A DNA stretch of 43,537 nucleotides from JBBRYB01 sp038238115 (GTDB taxonomy: Bacteria; Actinomycetota; Actinomycetes; Propionibacteriales; Nocardioidaceae): assembly GCA_038238115.1 (NCBI GenBank), contig JBBRYB010000029.1:1-43537 (forward strand), read 5' to 3'. This document shows positions 7,506 through 15,966 of this stretch, in pieces. Below the pieces are notes generated by a model. That model worked only from the letters and a program-made list of their open reading frames with translations, was not told the origin of the DNA and did not search any database. The position numbers and the translations under genes are program-made. The number at the start of each line of letters is the position of its first letter. The stretch's first letter is position 1.

Positions 7506-8777
7506 TCAGGCATCTGGGTCGTTGCGGCCGCGTTTGCGGTTGCGTTCGTGGTAGGAGGCGCGGCTCGTCTTGGACATCAGGTTCATGTCCTCCCAGGTGG
7601 CGCGCTCGCGCATGGCGTCGACGTCGGACCGTTCCTGCTGCAGGTCGGCCACCAGCTCGGGCGGCGCCGCCGACAAGGCCTGGGCGATCTTGTCCGATGC
7701 CTCGTCGAAGAACCCCGACGACGCCACCCGGTCACCATGCTCGAGCGCCTCCGAAGCGCGGCGTTTCGCCTGTTGTGCCTCCTGGAAAAGCACCTCGGTT
7801 CGCACCGTCGGGTCGACGACGCGGCCGCTAGCCTCGTCGCCTGGCACCACGTTCACCTGCACCGGCACAGTCACGACCTGTTCCACCAGACCAGGCAGCT
7901 CGACGTACCGCAGATCCAGGCTGGCGACCTGGGCCAGCCCGAGACCGGCCATCGCCGGGATGCCGAACCTCAGTAGCAGCCTGCGCTGCTCGCCCGAGTA
8001 CAAATCCCCCAGCTCGACCAGCACCTTGCCGTCGCCGATCTGCTGCGACGGCAGATCGTTGTACACCTGCACCAGCGCCACGGCAGACTCCATCGTGATG
8101 AGCAGCGACACCGCCTGCACCGACTTGTCCAGCAACTCGGTCACCTCCGACGCGATGGCCGCACCAGCCTCATCGGGATCCTCCGCGAAGCGGTGGTTCC
8201 CCGACCCGCCCCGGGCCATCGCAACCAACGCGCTCTCGTCATAACCGAGCCCATAACCGAGCGTGGACGTCACGATCCGCTCCCCCCCCCCGGCGGACCT
8301 CGCGATCCCCTCAAGCTGAGTGGGGTCGGTCACACCCTGGTTCGCGTGGCCGTCCGAGACCAGCAACAGAGTGCCGCCGTCGCCAGCTGCGGCCCGCCTA
8401 AGCTCCTGCAGCCCACGGAGGTACCCACCGCCAAGGTCGGTCATCCCGCCCGCCTGCACCTGCCTCAGCAGCTGCACAACGTGCGCCTTGTCGGTCAGCG
8501 GCCCCGCCGGCACCACCACCTGCGCGGCGTCGTCGAACACGACACCAAAGTTGTCACGCGCGTCCAACCGAGCCACCAGCGCACACAACGCCTCGATCGC
8601 CCCGGCCAGCGCCGGCCCGGCCATCGAACCGCTGCGGTCCAACACCATCTGCAAAGTCGCCGGCGGCCGCTGAGACGCCCCCGAGACGCTTGGAGCCGCA
8701 AGGTCCACCATCACCGACACCTCATCGACGGACTCGACCGCGACGACATTCACATCAAGCAACGCTGAAAACTTCAA
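7506..8777 (-). CDS. von Willebrand factor A (VWA) domain protein
   Basis: A 423-aa cytosolic protein. I prefer the TTG at 8777, which has a strong ribosome site (GGAAGGGGAG) and gives the family-typical start MKFSALLDVNVVAVESVDEV; a longer frame extends to a TTG at 8861. Domains: an N-terminal beta region, a VWA domain (about 40-220) with the MIDAS motif DRSGSM (47-52), the downstream Thr in GGMTDLGGGY and Asp in LLVSDGHANQG, then a beta-sandwich region (about 225-345) and a helical tail rich in charged residues. An intact MIDAS site implies metal-dependent protein binding. VWA proteins of this type often partner MoxR ATPases or act in stress responses, but no partner is visible here. Confidence 0.85.
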   Translation of the reverse strand: MKFSALLDVNVVAVESVDEVSVMVDLAAPSVSGASQRPPATLQMVLDRSGSMAGPALAGAIEALCALVARLDARDNFGVVFDDAAQVVVPAGPLTDKAHVVQLLRQVQAGGMTDLGGGYLRGLQELRRAAAGDGGTLLLVSDGHANQGVTDPTQLEGIARSAGGGERIVTSTLGYGLGYDESALVAMARGGSGNHRFAEDPDEAGAAIASEVTELLDKSVQAVSLLITMESAVALVQVYNDLPSQQIGDGKVLVELGDLYSGEQRRLLLRFGIPAMAGLGLAQVASLDLRYVELPGLVEQVVTVPVQVNVVPGDEASGRVVDPTVRTEVLFQEAQQAKRRASEALEHGDRVASSGFFDEASDKIAQALSAAPPELVADLQQERSDVDAMRERATWEDMNLMSKTSRASYHERNRKRGRNDPDA

Positions 8778-8927
8778 CCCAACTCCCCTTCCGTTGCCGA
8801 CCAAAGTGGAATCCCCGGTGACTGTGTCCTTTCTATCCGACGGCACCGACACTTCCCGCAAACGTCGATCCTGGACCTGACCGCCGCACTTCGCTAAGGC
8901 CTGCGGGCGGCCGGGATCACCCAGTCG

Positions 8928-9165
8928 ATGGGCCGCACCGGGTCGATGGGCCGCACCGGCTTGGCGTTGGACAACGCCGCCGCCGGATCGTTCAACTCGA
9001 CCCTCGAGTTCGAGCTGCTGCGTGAGCGCCGCTTCTCCAACATGGCCGAGGCCGGGCCGCGGTCGCGGAGTTCATCGAGGTACAACACCACTCGGCTGCA
9101 CTCCAACCGTGGGCATGCTCAGCCCCATCAACTACGAACGCGCACAACGCCAGGCCGTGGCATGA
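8928..9165 (+). pseudogene. IS3-family transposase (orfB) C-terminal remnant
   Basis: Three frames are needed to read the integrase-core C-terminus: LALDNAAAGSFNSTLEFELL then RERRFSNMAEA, after a shift AAVAEFIEV, then YNTTRLHSN, and finally GMLSPINYERAQRQAVA before the stop at 9165. The order and motifs (DNAxxESF-like, the YN-RLHS box and the SPINYE end) are diagnostic of the IS3 family. At least two frameshifts and loss of the N-terminal two thirds make it inactive. It lies directly upstream of the VWA gene start on the opposite strand. Confidence 0.8.
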
Positions 9166-9467
9166 AGCGCGGTCGGCGGGTGTGGAACGCTGCTACCCAG
9201 GTCGTCCCTCCGGCCTCAAGGGCTGCTACGCGGTCGCTGCGCGACGGCCTTCGGCCGCCCCTGACCCCCCAGCATCTACGGCCCGGTGTGGACAGCAAAA
9301 CCGGGACAGGCAGAGATTTCCCCGCCTACTCGCGGGCGGACCCGCCGACGCGGGAACCGCTAAGAGGACCCTTCACGGTTTCAGGGATTGCCATGCGATC
9401 AAACCGGTGACCAATGTGGATCGAGCGAGCCCCACCTGACCGACGCCAGCGGGGCTGTCACGATTGC
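9166..9467. other. non-coding stretch
   Basis: About 300 bases between the IS3 remnant and the chaperone-like gene. It is GC-rich with no frame of natural composition, no recognised repeat and no RNA gene. I see nothing assignable in it. Confidence 0.4.
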
Positions 9468-10712
9468 TCACCGGCGGTCGCTGTTCTGCCGTTCGACCAC
9501 GAGTCGAAGAGCCTTGCGCAGCAGCTTGGTCATCCGTCGCGCGTGAGCCCGCTCGTGCTCGCATACGTGGGCTACGTCGTCGGGGTCACCGGTCAAGCGT
9601 GCCTCGTCGCGGGCCTGCCGCCAGGAGAGTTCCTGCTCTTCGTTCCACCGGATCTGGTCCAGCAGCAGGTCACGGTCGTAGTCACAGATGTGTGCGGCGG
9701 TCGCGGGGTCGATCGAGCCGGGGCTTTCGGCGTCCAGTTGCAGGAGCGTCAGCATCGCGGGATGAACGTCCTCGTCGGTGTTGACCGGGTCTTCCCCATC
9801 GGAGGGTTCGAAGTAGCAGCGGCCACCAACGCGGGCCGCAAGGTCAGCGTCGACCTCGTCTGCAAGGGTGCACATCATCGACAACATGGCTCGCAGATGG
9901 TCGGCCAGGAATGGCCAGGCGGGCAGCTGGACGGTCATCAGGATCTGGTCGCCGAGCAGCAGGAACTTGGCGAACGGCCGGTCGCGGTTCAGCACCGCCA
10001 CCTCAAACCTGGCGCTGTCCAGATCGGTCGCCCCAAGCACCAGAGGCGCGAATATCTCCACCATCGGGTGATGCTCAGACACCCGGACGAAGACCAGGGC
10101 AGACCCGCTCACAATCGGTACGTCACCGTCTTCGTCGCGCTCAGGACACTGCCCCAGGAAGTCGGTCAATGCCGCATCCACGAGCTGGACCAGGTGTTCG
10201 CGGCCCACCGGACGAACAGCCACTGCTTCGCCAGTCGGCGCCAGACTCGCGACAGTCGGAAGGTCCGCGTCCGGCTCAACGACGACATCGCAGGCCAAGA
10301 ACGCTGGGTGGGTCACTGCGAAGACCTCACGCAGCGCCGTCACGGCCATCGCGGCGAGCTGGTCGACATGAGACGCCGCCACCTCGAGGGTGAAGTTGAT
10401 CTGGTCGCGCTGCTTGTCGGGTCTTTCCCAGCCGAGGTCGACCAAGCGACAGCGGGTGGCCCTGTCCAACCGAGACGACGCCCGCAGGTAGCGGTTGCCC
10501 GACACCTCACCACGAAGCCCGTCCTCGTCGAAGCGAAGGAACTGCACGTACGGCGCGCATCCGGGCTCCTCTTCACCGTTCGCGGTCTCCACCTCGACCC
10601 GAAAGGCCTCCCCCAAACCGAGGCCGGCGATCCGGTCCGCCAACGCTGCGCGGAAGCCGTTCCACGCCCTGTCCACACTGTCATCCAGATCAAACCCCGC
10701 CGACTCGCTCAA
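9468..10712 (-). CDS. YbjN/CesT-like chaperone-fold (TY-Chap) protein
   Basis: About 414 aa from the TTG at 10712 (MSESAGFDLDDSVDRAWNGF); the exact start is uncertain. The N-terminal part, with AWNGFRAALADRIAGLGLGE and APYVQFLRFDEDG, then EVSGNRYLRASSRLD, LVDLGWERPD and ALREVFAVTHPAFL, fits the N-terminal TY-Chap domain of actinobacterial proteins related to type III secretion chaperones and YbjN. A middle region (about 170-300, with VFVRVSEHHPMVEIFAPLVL) fits the central YbjN-like fold. The C-terminal part is helical and charged (ICDYDRDLLLDQIRWNEEQE). These domains bind peptides or partner proteins in the cytosol. The partner is unknown and no secretion genes are nearby. Confidence 0.7.
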   Translation of the reverse strand: MSESAGFDLDDSVDRAWNGFRAALADRIAGLGLGEAFRVEVETANGEEEPGCAPYVQFLRFDEDGLRGEVSGNRYLRASSRLDRATRCRLVDLGWERPDKQRDQINFTLEVAASHVDQLAAMAVTALREVFAVTHPAFLACDVVVEPDADLPTVASLAPTGEAVAVRPVGREHLVQLVDAALTDFLGQCPERDEDGDVPIVSGSALVFVRVSEHHPMVEIFAPLVLGATDLDSARFEVAVLNRDRPFAKFLLLGDQILMTVQLPAWPFLADHLRAMLSMMCTLADEVDADLAARVGGRCYFEPSDGEDPVNTDEDVHPAMLTLLQLDAESPGSIDPATAAHICDYDRDLLLDQIRWNEEQELSWRQARDEARLTGDPDDVAHVCEHERAHARRMTKLLRKALRLVVERQNSDRR

Positions 10713-11101
10713 CGCCTCGACCCCACTCTCAAACGCCTGCCGTACAAGAAAGACTAGGGGTCGGCACCGACAGTTCTCGGCGCGATTTGACCCCGAGCCC
10801 GGCGGCGACTTGGGACACCGCGCGGCTCCCCCAGCCACCGCCGTCAGCCGGGTCTACGTGACCCTCGGCGCTGAGGTGGCGACACATCGAAGCGCAACCG
10901 TCCGGAGGGTGACCTCGACGACGACGCCACCAAGAGGCGGAGGTTGTCTGTGGAGGGATGGACTGACATCCGTCGACTCCATCGACCACAGCAGATACCG
11001 ATCAGAGTGCTCGATCGGGTGACTGGCGTGATCGTGGAACACGGCGCTTGAGGCGGCCCCATCCAAGGGCTACCGGCCCACGTCCGCCGAGGGGTCGGTG
11101 G
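10713..11101. other. non-coding stretch
   Basis: About 390 bases upstream of the TY-Chap gene. The frames here are short and have biased composition. It should contain that gene's promoter, but I see no convincing promoter, repeat or RNA. Confidence 0.35.
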
Positions 11102-11320
11102 TCAACGGGACCGAGCCGTGGGTCCGGGAGCGGCCCAGGTCCTCAGACCGGCGTCCCCCTCCTCGTCGTCCGCCGCGACCTTGGCCCACAGATGCTCACC
11201 GCCGGCGAGCACCTCGAACGACAGCTTGTCGGTGCCGGTGTGATTGTGGCGGTGGATGGCGACCGCTCCGGGGCCAATCTCTTCCTCGAGCGCCTAGCGT
11301 ACGTGCGCTGCCGTCATCAT
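11102..11320 (-). pseudogene. broken hypothetical gene with in-frame TAG
   Basis: From the ATG at 11320 the frame reads MTAAHVR, hits TAG at 11294-11296, then continues as natural-looking protein: ALEEEIGPGAVAIHRHNHTG, TDKLSFEVLAGGEHLWAKVA and ADDEEGDAGLRTW to the stop at 11102. Family-like residues (GSRFIQFRLDP) also lie before the ATG. The sequence after the TAG has the composition of a genuine gene, which argues for a nonsense mutation. The family is not recognised. Confidence 0.4.
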
Positions 11321-11554
11321 AGGGTCGAGTCTGAACTGGATGAACCTGGAACCGCCGCTGTCGCCCGCACATCGTCATGTCCTTAAGACGACCTCAGCCC
11401 GCCAGGCGGTGGTATGACGAACCATCACGCCCAACGATCTAGGCGCTGACTGAGGGTGCGGGGGTGAGGGTGGGCCACCGGCAGTGTCTTTCCGTGCCGC
11501 CGGCAAAGTCGGCATGTCGTACGACGCTGCTACGTTGCAATCAGAACCGAAGCG

Positions 11555-11860
11555 ATGAAGCGGGGAGCGATGACGGATCGAAGCCACAGAGAAGTTTACG
11601 TGGACGCGGAGGGCGACTTGGTGTGGGCCGGTCACGACATGGGGCCGCAGGTCGCAGAAGTATTTGGTGGCAGTGAGTACGAGTTCTGGCGCACGATTCG
11701 GGCGGTACATCTGGCGGCATTGACTCGGGCCCTCAGCGGCCAGCCTGGGGCTGACGTCGCACAGCTGGTGCGGCAGCGGTTCGAGTCGGATGTGGACCTC
11801 AATGAGTTCGCGGAAGCTCACGGGATACCGACCGAGTTTTTCAGCTACAGCTCTTTCTGA
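11555..11860 (+). CDS. small conserved hypothetical protein
   Basis: 101 aa from the ATG at 11555, or 96 aa from the ATG at 11570; neither has an ideal ribosome site. The product reads REVYVDAEGDLVWAGHDMGP, then QVAEVFGGSEYEFWRTIRAV and a C-terminal helix with LVRQRFESDVDLNEFAEAHG. The GDLVWAGHDMGP...EYEFW pattern recurs in small actinobacterial hypotheticals, some encoded near toxin or restriction genes. It may be an immunity- or regulator-type protein, but that is speculation. It is followed after 80 bases by the HD-domain gene on the same strand. Confidence 0.6.
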   Translation: MKRGAMTDRSHREVYVDAEGDLVWAGHDMGPQVAEVFGGSEYEFWRTIRAVHLAALTRALSGQPGADVAQLVRQRFESDVDLNEFAEAHGIPTEFFSYSSF

Positions 11861-11940
11861 AAATGACCTCGACGGCGAAGCCAGGGGCTCGGTGTGGGAG
11901 AACAGTTCATGGGACGCGAACGGCCCGTGAAAGGACTGCG

Positions 11941-12450
11941 ATGGGTGTTGAAGAAGGAGTCGTGAACCCGGTCTCGGCATCGCTGCTGGCAGCCTGGGCT
12001 CACCACGGGCAGACGGACAAGGCGGGCAGGCCCTACATCGACCACCCCCGGCGCGTCGTCGAGCGGCTCCAGGTCCACCCGAGCTTCCTGAGTCTGAGCA
12101 AAGCTGCCCAGGACAGCGCCTTGGTGGCCGCATGGCTCCACGACATCGTCGAGGACACCCGCCTGACGAACAGGCTGCTGGCCGAGCTCGGTGTCCACCG
12201 GGCGGCTCTGCTGCACATCGACCGGCTGACCCGGGACCGGGGGCAGGACCCCGCGGACTACTACGCCGCGATCAGAAGCGACCCAGTCACCCGGTTGGTC
12301 AAGGAGTGCGACATCGCCGACAACAGCGACCCGCGCCGACTGGCCCGGCTCCCCCTCGATATCCAGAAGAAGTTGGTCAAGAAGTACACCACCGCCTGCA
12401 CCCTCCTCGGTCTGAACCCCGAAGAGGGCGCACTCCCCCACGAAGGATAG
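11941..12450 (+). CDS. HD-domain hydrolase, SpoT/MESH1-like
   Basis: 169 aa from the ATG at 11941, which has an AAAGGA site 5 bases upstream. It has the HD-fold metal site: AWAHHGQTDKAGRPYIDHPR (first His and RPYIDHP segment), AAWLHDIVEDT (the HD pair) and ECDIADNSDPRRL (distal Asp-N). This arrangement is that of the RelA/SpoT-type and MESH1-type (p)ppGpp hydrolase domain, here as a stand-alone protein. Likely role: Mn-dependent hydrolysis of a hyperphosphorylated nucleotide. The substrate is unproved, since related small HD proteins act on other nucleotides. There is no synthetase domain. Confidence 0.75.
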   Translation: MGVEEGVVNPVSASLLAAWAHHGQTDKAGRPYIDHPRRVVERLQVHPSFLSLSKAAQDSALVAAWLHDIVEDTRLTNRLLAELGVHRAALLHIDRLTRDRGQDPADYYAAIRSDPVTRLVKECDIADNSDPRRLARLPLDIQKKLVKKYTTACTLLGLNPEEGALPHEG

Positions 12451-12616
12451 GAACCTCCGCCGGAAGCGTGCGAGACAGCCCTGATTCAGGCAGAAAACGC
12501 GATCAACTTGCATAGCGAAAAGGCTCGATGTGTACCGCAACGGAGTAACCGACTCTTGAATGAGGGGCCGAATCGCGGCCGCCCGGCTCGCGGCGGACTG
12601 ACGCACCTGTCCGATG

Positions 12617-12836
12617 GGCACTGTTGCGTTCAGCGATCTGACCCGGCACGAGACTGATGTCATGACATCCTCGTCGGCTTCCGCGTTAGCTGGTTTCCGG
12701 TTCCCTCGTGAGGTGATCTCGGTCGCAGTGCGGTGGTACCTGCGCTACGGCCTGTCCTACCGTGACGTCGAGGAACTGCTCGCCGAGCGTGGCGTCACGG
12801 TCGACCACGTCACGATCTACCGGTGGGTCCAGCGAC
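12617..12836 (+). mobile_element. IS6-family element, copy 3 (left end only)
   Basis: The left terminal repeat starts GGCACTGTTGCGTTCAGCGA at 12617. The transposase frame opens at 12662 (MTSSSASALAGFRFPREVIS) and runs for 58 codons through the helix-turn-helix to TIYRWVQR, where homology stops at about 12836. Everything from the first catalytic Asp onward is missing. The next 40 bases (12837-12876) are unrelated, and then the inverted copy 4 begins. Confidence 0.8.
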
Positions 12837-12876
12837 GGAGCTCTACGGCGGATCGGGCTTGGATCAGTGTCCGGAC

Positions 12877-13526
12877 GGCACTGTTGCGTTGGTCGATCGG
12901 GCGACACGGCTGAACGATCGCCCGCCGGGAGTCAGATGGCGAGGGCCAACTCATCGAACGCTGCCGGTAGCCGATGATGGATCGCTGCGTGCGTGGCGAT
13001 GTCGTAGTGGTCGCGTCTGAGGTTCTGCACGAAGGCGTGGCCGCTGGCAAGGATCCGGGCTGATCGGAAGGTCTTGAGACCACGCATCGGTCGGAGCCTC
13101 GCTTTGAGCCGGCCGTGGTCTGCTTCGACTCTGTTGTTGGCGTACTGCTCCGTGTTGTGCAGTGCGGTAGGGATGAGTTCGTCGAGCACTCGCGGGTAGG
13201 TCGACGCTCGGTCCGTGGTGACCTCAACCGGCGCCACTCCGACGGCGAGTGCCTGGGCGAAGAACGTCCGTGCGGCAGTCAGGTCGCGCCGGGTGGACAG
13301 CCACACGTCGATGACCTGCCCGTGCTGGTCGATTGCCCGGTATAGGTAGGTCCATCGGCCGTTGACCTTGACGTAGGTCTCGTCGACGAACCAGCGGTCA
13401 CCCGCCATGTGCCGGCATGTCCGTGCTGCTTCGACGAACTCCGGTGTGAACCGTTGCACCCACCGGTAGATGGTGACGTGATCGACGTCTACTCCACGCT
13501 CGGCGAGCAGCTCCTCGACGTCACGG
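12877..13526 (-). mobile_element. IS6-family element, copy 4 (inverted, left end lost)
   Basis: The right terminal repeat is at 12877 (GGCACTGTTGCGTTGGTCGA). The transposase is on the minus strand and ends at 12932. The element's left end and the first about 33 codons are gone; homology stops at about 13526, before IS256-like sequence. It faces copy 3, making a broken inverted pair. Confidence 0.8.
12932..13526 (-). pseudogene. IS6-family transposase, N-terminally truncated
   Basis: Starts within the helix-turn-helix (RDVEELLAERGVDVDHVTIY) and then keeps the complete catalytic core: DRWFVDETYVKV, VTTDRASTYPRV and NNRVEADHGRLK. It ends FDELALAI. The second motif has AS in place of the AP seen in the other copies. 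The fused upstream frame (MAPMSLS...) is unrelated flanking sequence. Without the N-terminus and left terminal repeat it is presumably inactive. Confidence 0.85.
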
Positions 13527-13661
13527 TGCCCATCTCTCGTGGATCGAGAGCTCGTTTTCGCATGGCTCTGCGACGGATCCCCGCCTCTGGGTGGGATCGC
13601 GCGAGCGTCGCCAACCGCGATGAAGCGCGGGCTCGGTGTTGGCACGACCAGTACGAAGGTA

Positions 13662-14193
13662 GGGACCGTGAAGTAAACGGTGTTTCCGGCCCGACGTGCC
13701 GGCTGGGTCGGCGGGGAAGGTGCCGTGAGGACTACGACGCTGAGCGACATGGGAGCCAAGAAGGAGCCCGATCCGTCGGCTGAGGGGATCGCTGCGAGGG
13801 AGCTGGTCCGTCAGGCAAGGAGCAGGCCTGTCTTTGACGGGTCCGGACGGCCTATTGAAGCAGTTCACGAAGAGCGTGGTGGAGACGGCGCTGAACGAGG
13901 AGATGACCGAGCATGTGGGTCATCAGAAGAACCGTGCCCCCGACGGCCGGGAGTCGACCAACATCCGTAACGGGACCCGGCCGAAGACGGTGCTGACGGC
14001 CGCCACCGGAGGGATCGAGATCGACGTGCCCCGCGACCGGGACGGCACCTTTGACCCGGTGATCGTCAAGAAGCGGCGGCGTCGGCTGTCCGAGGTCGAC
14101 GAGATCATGCTGTCGCTGTATGCCCGGGGTCTGACGACCGGGGAGATCGCGGCGCACTTCGCCCAGATCTCAGGAGTCGCTGGTGGCTGGTGA
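13662..14193 (+). mobile_element. IS256-family remnant
   Basis: The left boundary is taken at GGGACCGTGAAGTAAACGGT (13662), which resembles the left end of actinobacterial Mutator/IS256 elements. It is followed by a ribosome site and the transposase start. The element is cut after about one third of the transposase; no right end is visible. Confidence 0.6.
13725..14193 (+). pseudogene. IS256-family transposase, frameshifted and 3'-truncated
   Basis: From the GTG at 13725 the frame reads TTTLSDMGAKKEPDPSAEGI then AARELVRQARSRPVFD, and then a shift of frame is needed near 13830 to continue LTGPDGLLKQFTKSVVETAL, NEEMTEHVGHQKN and NIRNGTRPKTVLTAATGG. It goes on through VPRDRDGTFDPVIVKKRRRR and EIMLSLYARGLTTGEIAAHF. 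This is the N-terminal third of a Mutator-type transposase. Homology ends at HFAQIS, before any catalytic residue. It is inactive. Confidence 0.85.
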
Positions 14194-14247
14194 CGGAAGG
14201 TGCATGAACACGAAGGAGATTCGTCAGGCTGTGATGTGACGTCGGCG

Positions 14248-14697
14248 TCAGCGCGGGAACAGCAGCAGAGCGCGACCGGCGAGCAGAAACTGAGTCATCT
14301 CCCCCTCGGATCGAGCCCCAACAGCGCCTCCGAACGGCAACTCGACGAACCAGTAGATCTTCCTGATCCCCTTCGGAGAGTGCTGCTGCGCCAGCTCTCG
14401 CGCCTCGTCCATCGTGAAGAGCCACACGCTGTCGACATCAAGCGCAACCAGCGCGAGGAGTTGGGCCGGACACGTATGCGGGAAGTCCCACCCTCTGCTT
14501 AGTTGTCCTTTCCCGCCTGCTGGCTTGGCAGCGAGGTTGGTCTTGACCTGCACGGTCGTTGCCTCGGCACTGCCCGGGGCATAGACGACAAGATCTATCC
14601 CCGCGTCGGTCGTCATACGCGCGCTGTCGATACCGGTCTTCAGCAGTTGATATTGCACCAGGAGCTCGCCAGCTGCGCCGATGTGCTGAGTGGTCAT
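14248..14697 (-). CDS. PD-(D/E)XK nuclease-like protein
   Basis: A 149-aa cytosolic protein starting MTTQHIGAAGELLVQYQLLK. It shows the small PD-(D/E)XK nuclease pattern: Glu in GAAGELLVQY, Asp in TDAGIDLVVYA, and the Q-x-K in TTVQVKTNL. This order is like DUF4365 or group I intron endonuclease-type domains. Downstream strands (LLALVALDVDSVWLFTM, IYWFVELPFGG) complete a compact fold. It starts 51 bases after the mcrC stop on the same strand and is the last gene of the defence operon. No strong ribosome site is visible. It could be an accessory nuclease of the system or an independent hitchhiker. Confidence 0.65.
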   Translation of the reverse strand: MTTQHIGAAGELLVQYQLLKTGIDSARMTTDAGIDLVVYAPGSAEATTVQVKTNLAAKPAGGKGQLSRGWDFPHTCPAQLLALVALDVDSVWLFTMDEARELAQQHSPKGIRKIYWFVELPFGGAVGARSEGEMTQFLLAGRALLLFPR

Positions 14698-14748
14698 CTG
14701 GTGATGTTAGTTGGACCGCAGGCCGCGCGAGGGACGTCTCCCAACCAG

Positions 14749-15966
14749 CTATGCATGCGCTTCCTCCCTGATGTGACGTGGAGCCACGCCATCCCTGAGT
14801 TGAACGGCGAGCGCCCGCGCCCGCTCCTCGAGCTGCGGAAGCGGCAGGGTCAGGTCCAGGCGGTGGACGGCGATGCGGACGTCAGTCCCGACGATCTCGT
14901 ACGGCGCAGGCTCCGCTCCTCCGTCGGCATACAGCAGATGACCGGTGGTGAGCCCCAGTCGCGCAGAGTAGGTCACGAGCTGGTAAATATCCGCGTTCGT
15001 GGGCTTGCCTGCCTCTCCCAGCAGCTTGTACTTGGCGTCAGCGACCGCGGTGACTCCGGAGGCGTCTTGTCGCAGGAAGTCGGGACGGAGCAGCAGCTCG
15101 TCCCGAGCATCCAGGGGAAAGTTGGTGGGCTGATACCAGGCGCCATCAGCCTCCGCGAAGAGGCGCGCGAGCAGCCGTTCGAAGAGCGTGGCCATGTTGA
15201 GCCAGAAGCCGTGCACGGGGGTTTCTCCGGGGTCGTTCTCCACGCTGCCGTGCCGGAGTACCAGCTCGCTCAGCCCCAAGAGGTTGTGAAGCCGGGCGTT
15301 GATCCTGTTCGGAGTCCACGCCGGTGGCGGTGCACCGGGGGTGAGTGGCGTTGCCTCGGCCAGAATCCGTTCAACCCGACGTAGGTCGAGCTCGACGTCT
15401 CGGCTCAGGCCTGTCTGGTGGAGCAACAGCCGTGCGGCGGATCGGATCAGTTGGTTCTCGAGGGTGTCGACGGTCCACTCGTCGACGGTCACCTCGAGGG
15501 GTACGAGCTGGCCGAAGCGCCGAAGGTACTGGTCGCGAAGGCGCACCCGCCCCCTGAGCACGGGCAGTGTCTGATCCTTGGTGCGGTAGCCGCGCAGCGG
15601 CCCGCCGGCCAACCCACCAGCCGCCTCTGCACAGAAGAGCCGGGCCAAGACCGCCGATAGGTCAGACTCGTCGTCAACCTGAACCTGCTCTGCGTCGATG
15701 CTCAGCCAGGATGCGCCCGCGGCCCGCGCCAGCAGGGTCAGCACCTGGACGGCCCCGACCTTCGGCGCGATCCGCACGACCAGGTCGCCGCGCCCGAGCG
15801 TGCCAACGACGTAGCCCGCAGACACCGTCCATCCCGACGCTTGCGGCGTGGCGGTCACCATCCCGGAGGCATTGAGGGCCGCGGCCTCGGCATTCGTGAG
15901 CGGAACCTCGGTGAGAGTCTGACCCTCGGAGAGTCGGCCGAGGTCAGCCCGCGCGGCCATCGGCAT
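14749..15966 (-). CDS. mcrC: McrC-like restriction endonuclease subunit
   Basis: A 405-aa McrC family protein (5-methylcytosine restriction component). It begins MPMAARADLGRL; a second ATG two codons later is also possible. The N-terminal half is the McrB-binding beta domain (GYVVGTLGRGDLVVRIAPKV). The C-terminal half is a PD-(D/E)XK nuclease with Glu in LFERLLARLF (about 263), Asp in LLRPDFLRQD (about 296) and the D-x-K in AVADAKYKLL (310-312). It cleaves DNA when loaded by the McrB motor. The start lies inside mcrB (23-base overlap), the usual McrB-McrC arrangement. All catalytic residues are present, so the nuclease should be active. Confidence 0.9.
   Translation of the reverse strand: MPMAARADLGRLSEGQTLTEVPLTNAEAAALNASGMVTATPQASGWTVSAGYVVGTLGRGDLVVRIAPKVGAVQVLTLLARAAGASWLSIDAEQVQVDDESDLSAVLARLFCAEAAGGLAGGPLRGYRTKDQTLPVLRGRVRLRDQYLRRFGQLVPLEVTVDEWTVDTLENQLIRSAARLLLHQTGLSRDVELDLRRVERILAEATPLTPGAPPPAWTPNRINARLHNLLGLSELVLRHGSVENDPGETPVHGFWLNMATLFERLLARLFAEADGAWYQPTNFPLDARDELLLRPDFLRQDASGVTAVADAKYKLLGEAGKPTNADIYQLVTYSARLGLTTGHLLYADGGAEPAPYEIVGTDVRIAVHRLDLTLPLPQLEERARALAVQLRDGVAPRHIREEAHA

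Noticed and set aside
8281..8290. C tract within the VWA gene as a phase-variation switch
   Set aside because: The frame continues correctly through it and such short runs are common at this GC content.
9414..10757. A 447-codon plus-strand frame opposite the TY-Chap gene
   Set aside because: The minus-strand product carries recognisable TY-Chap sequence; the plus frame does not.
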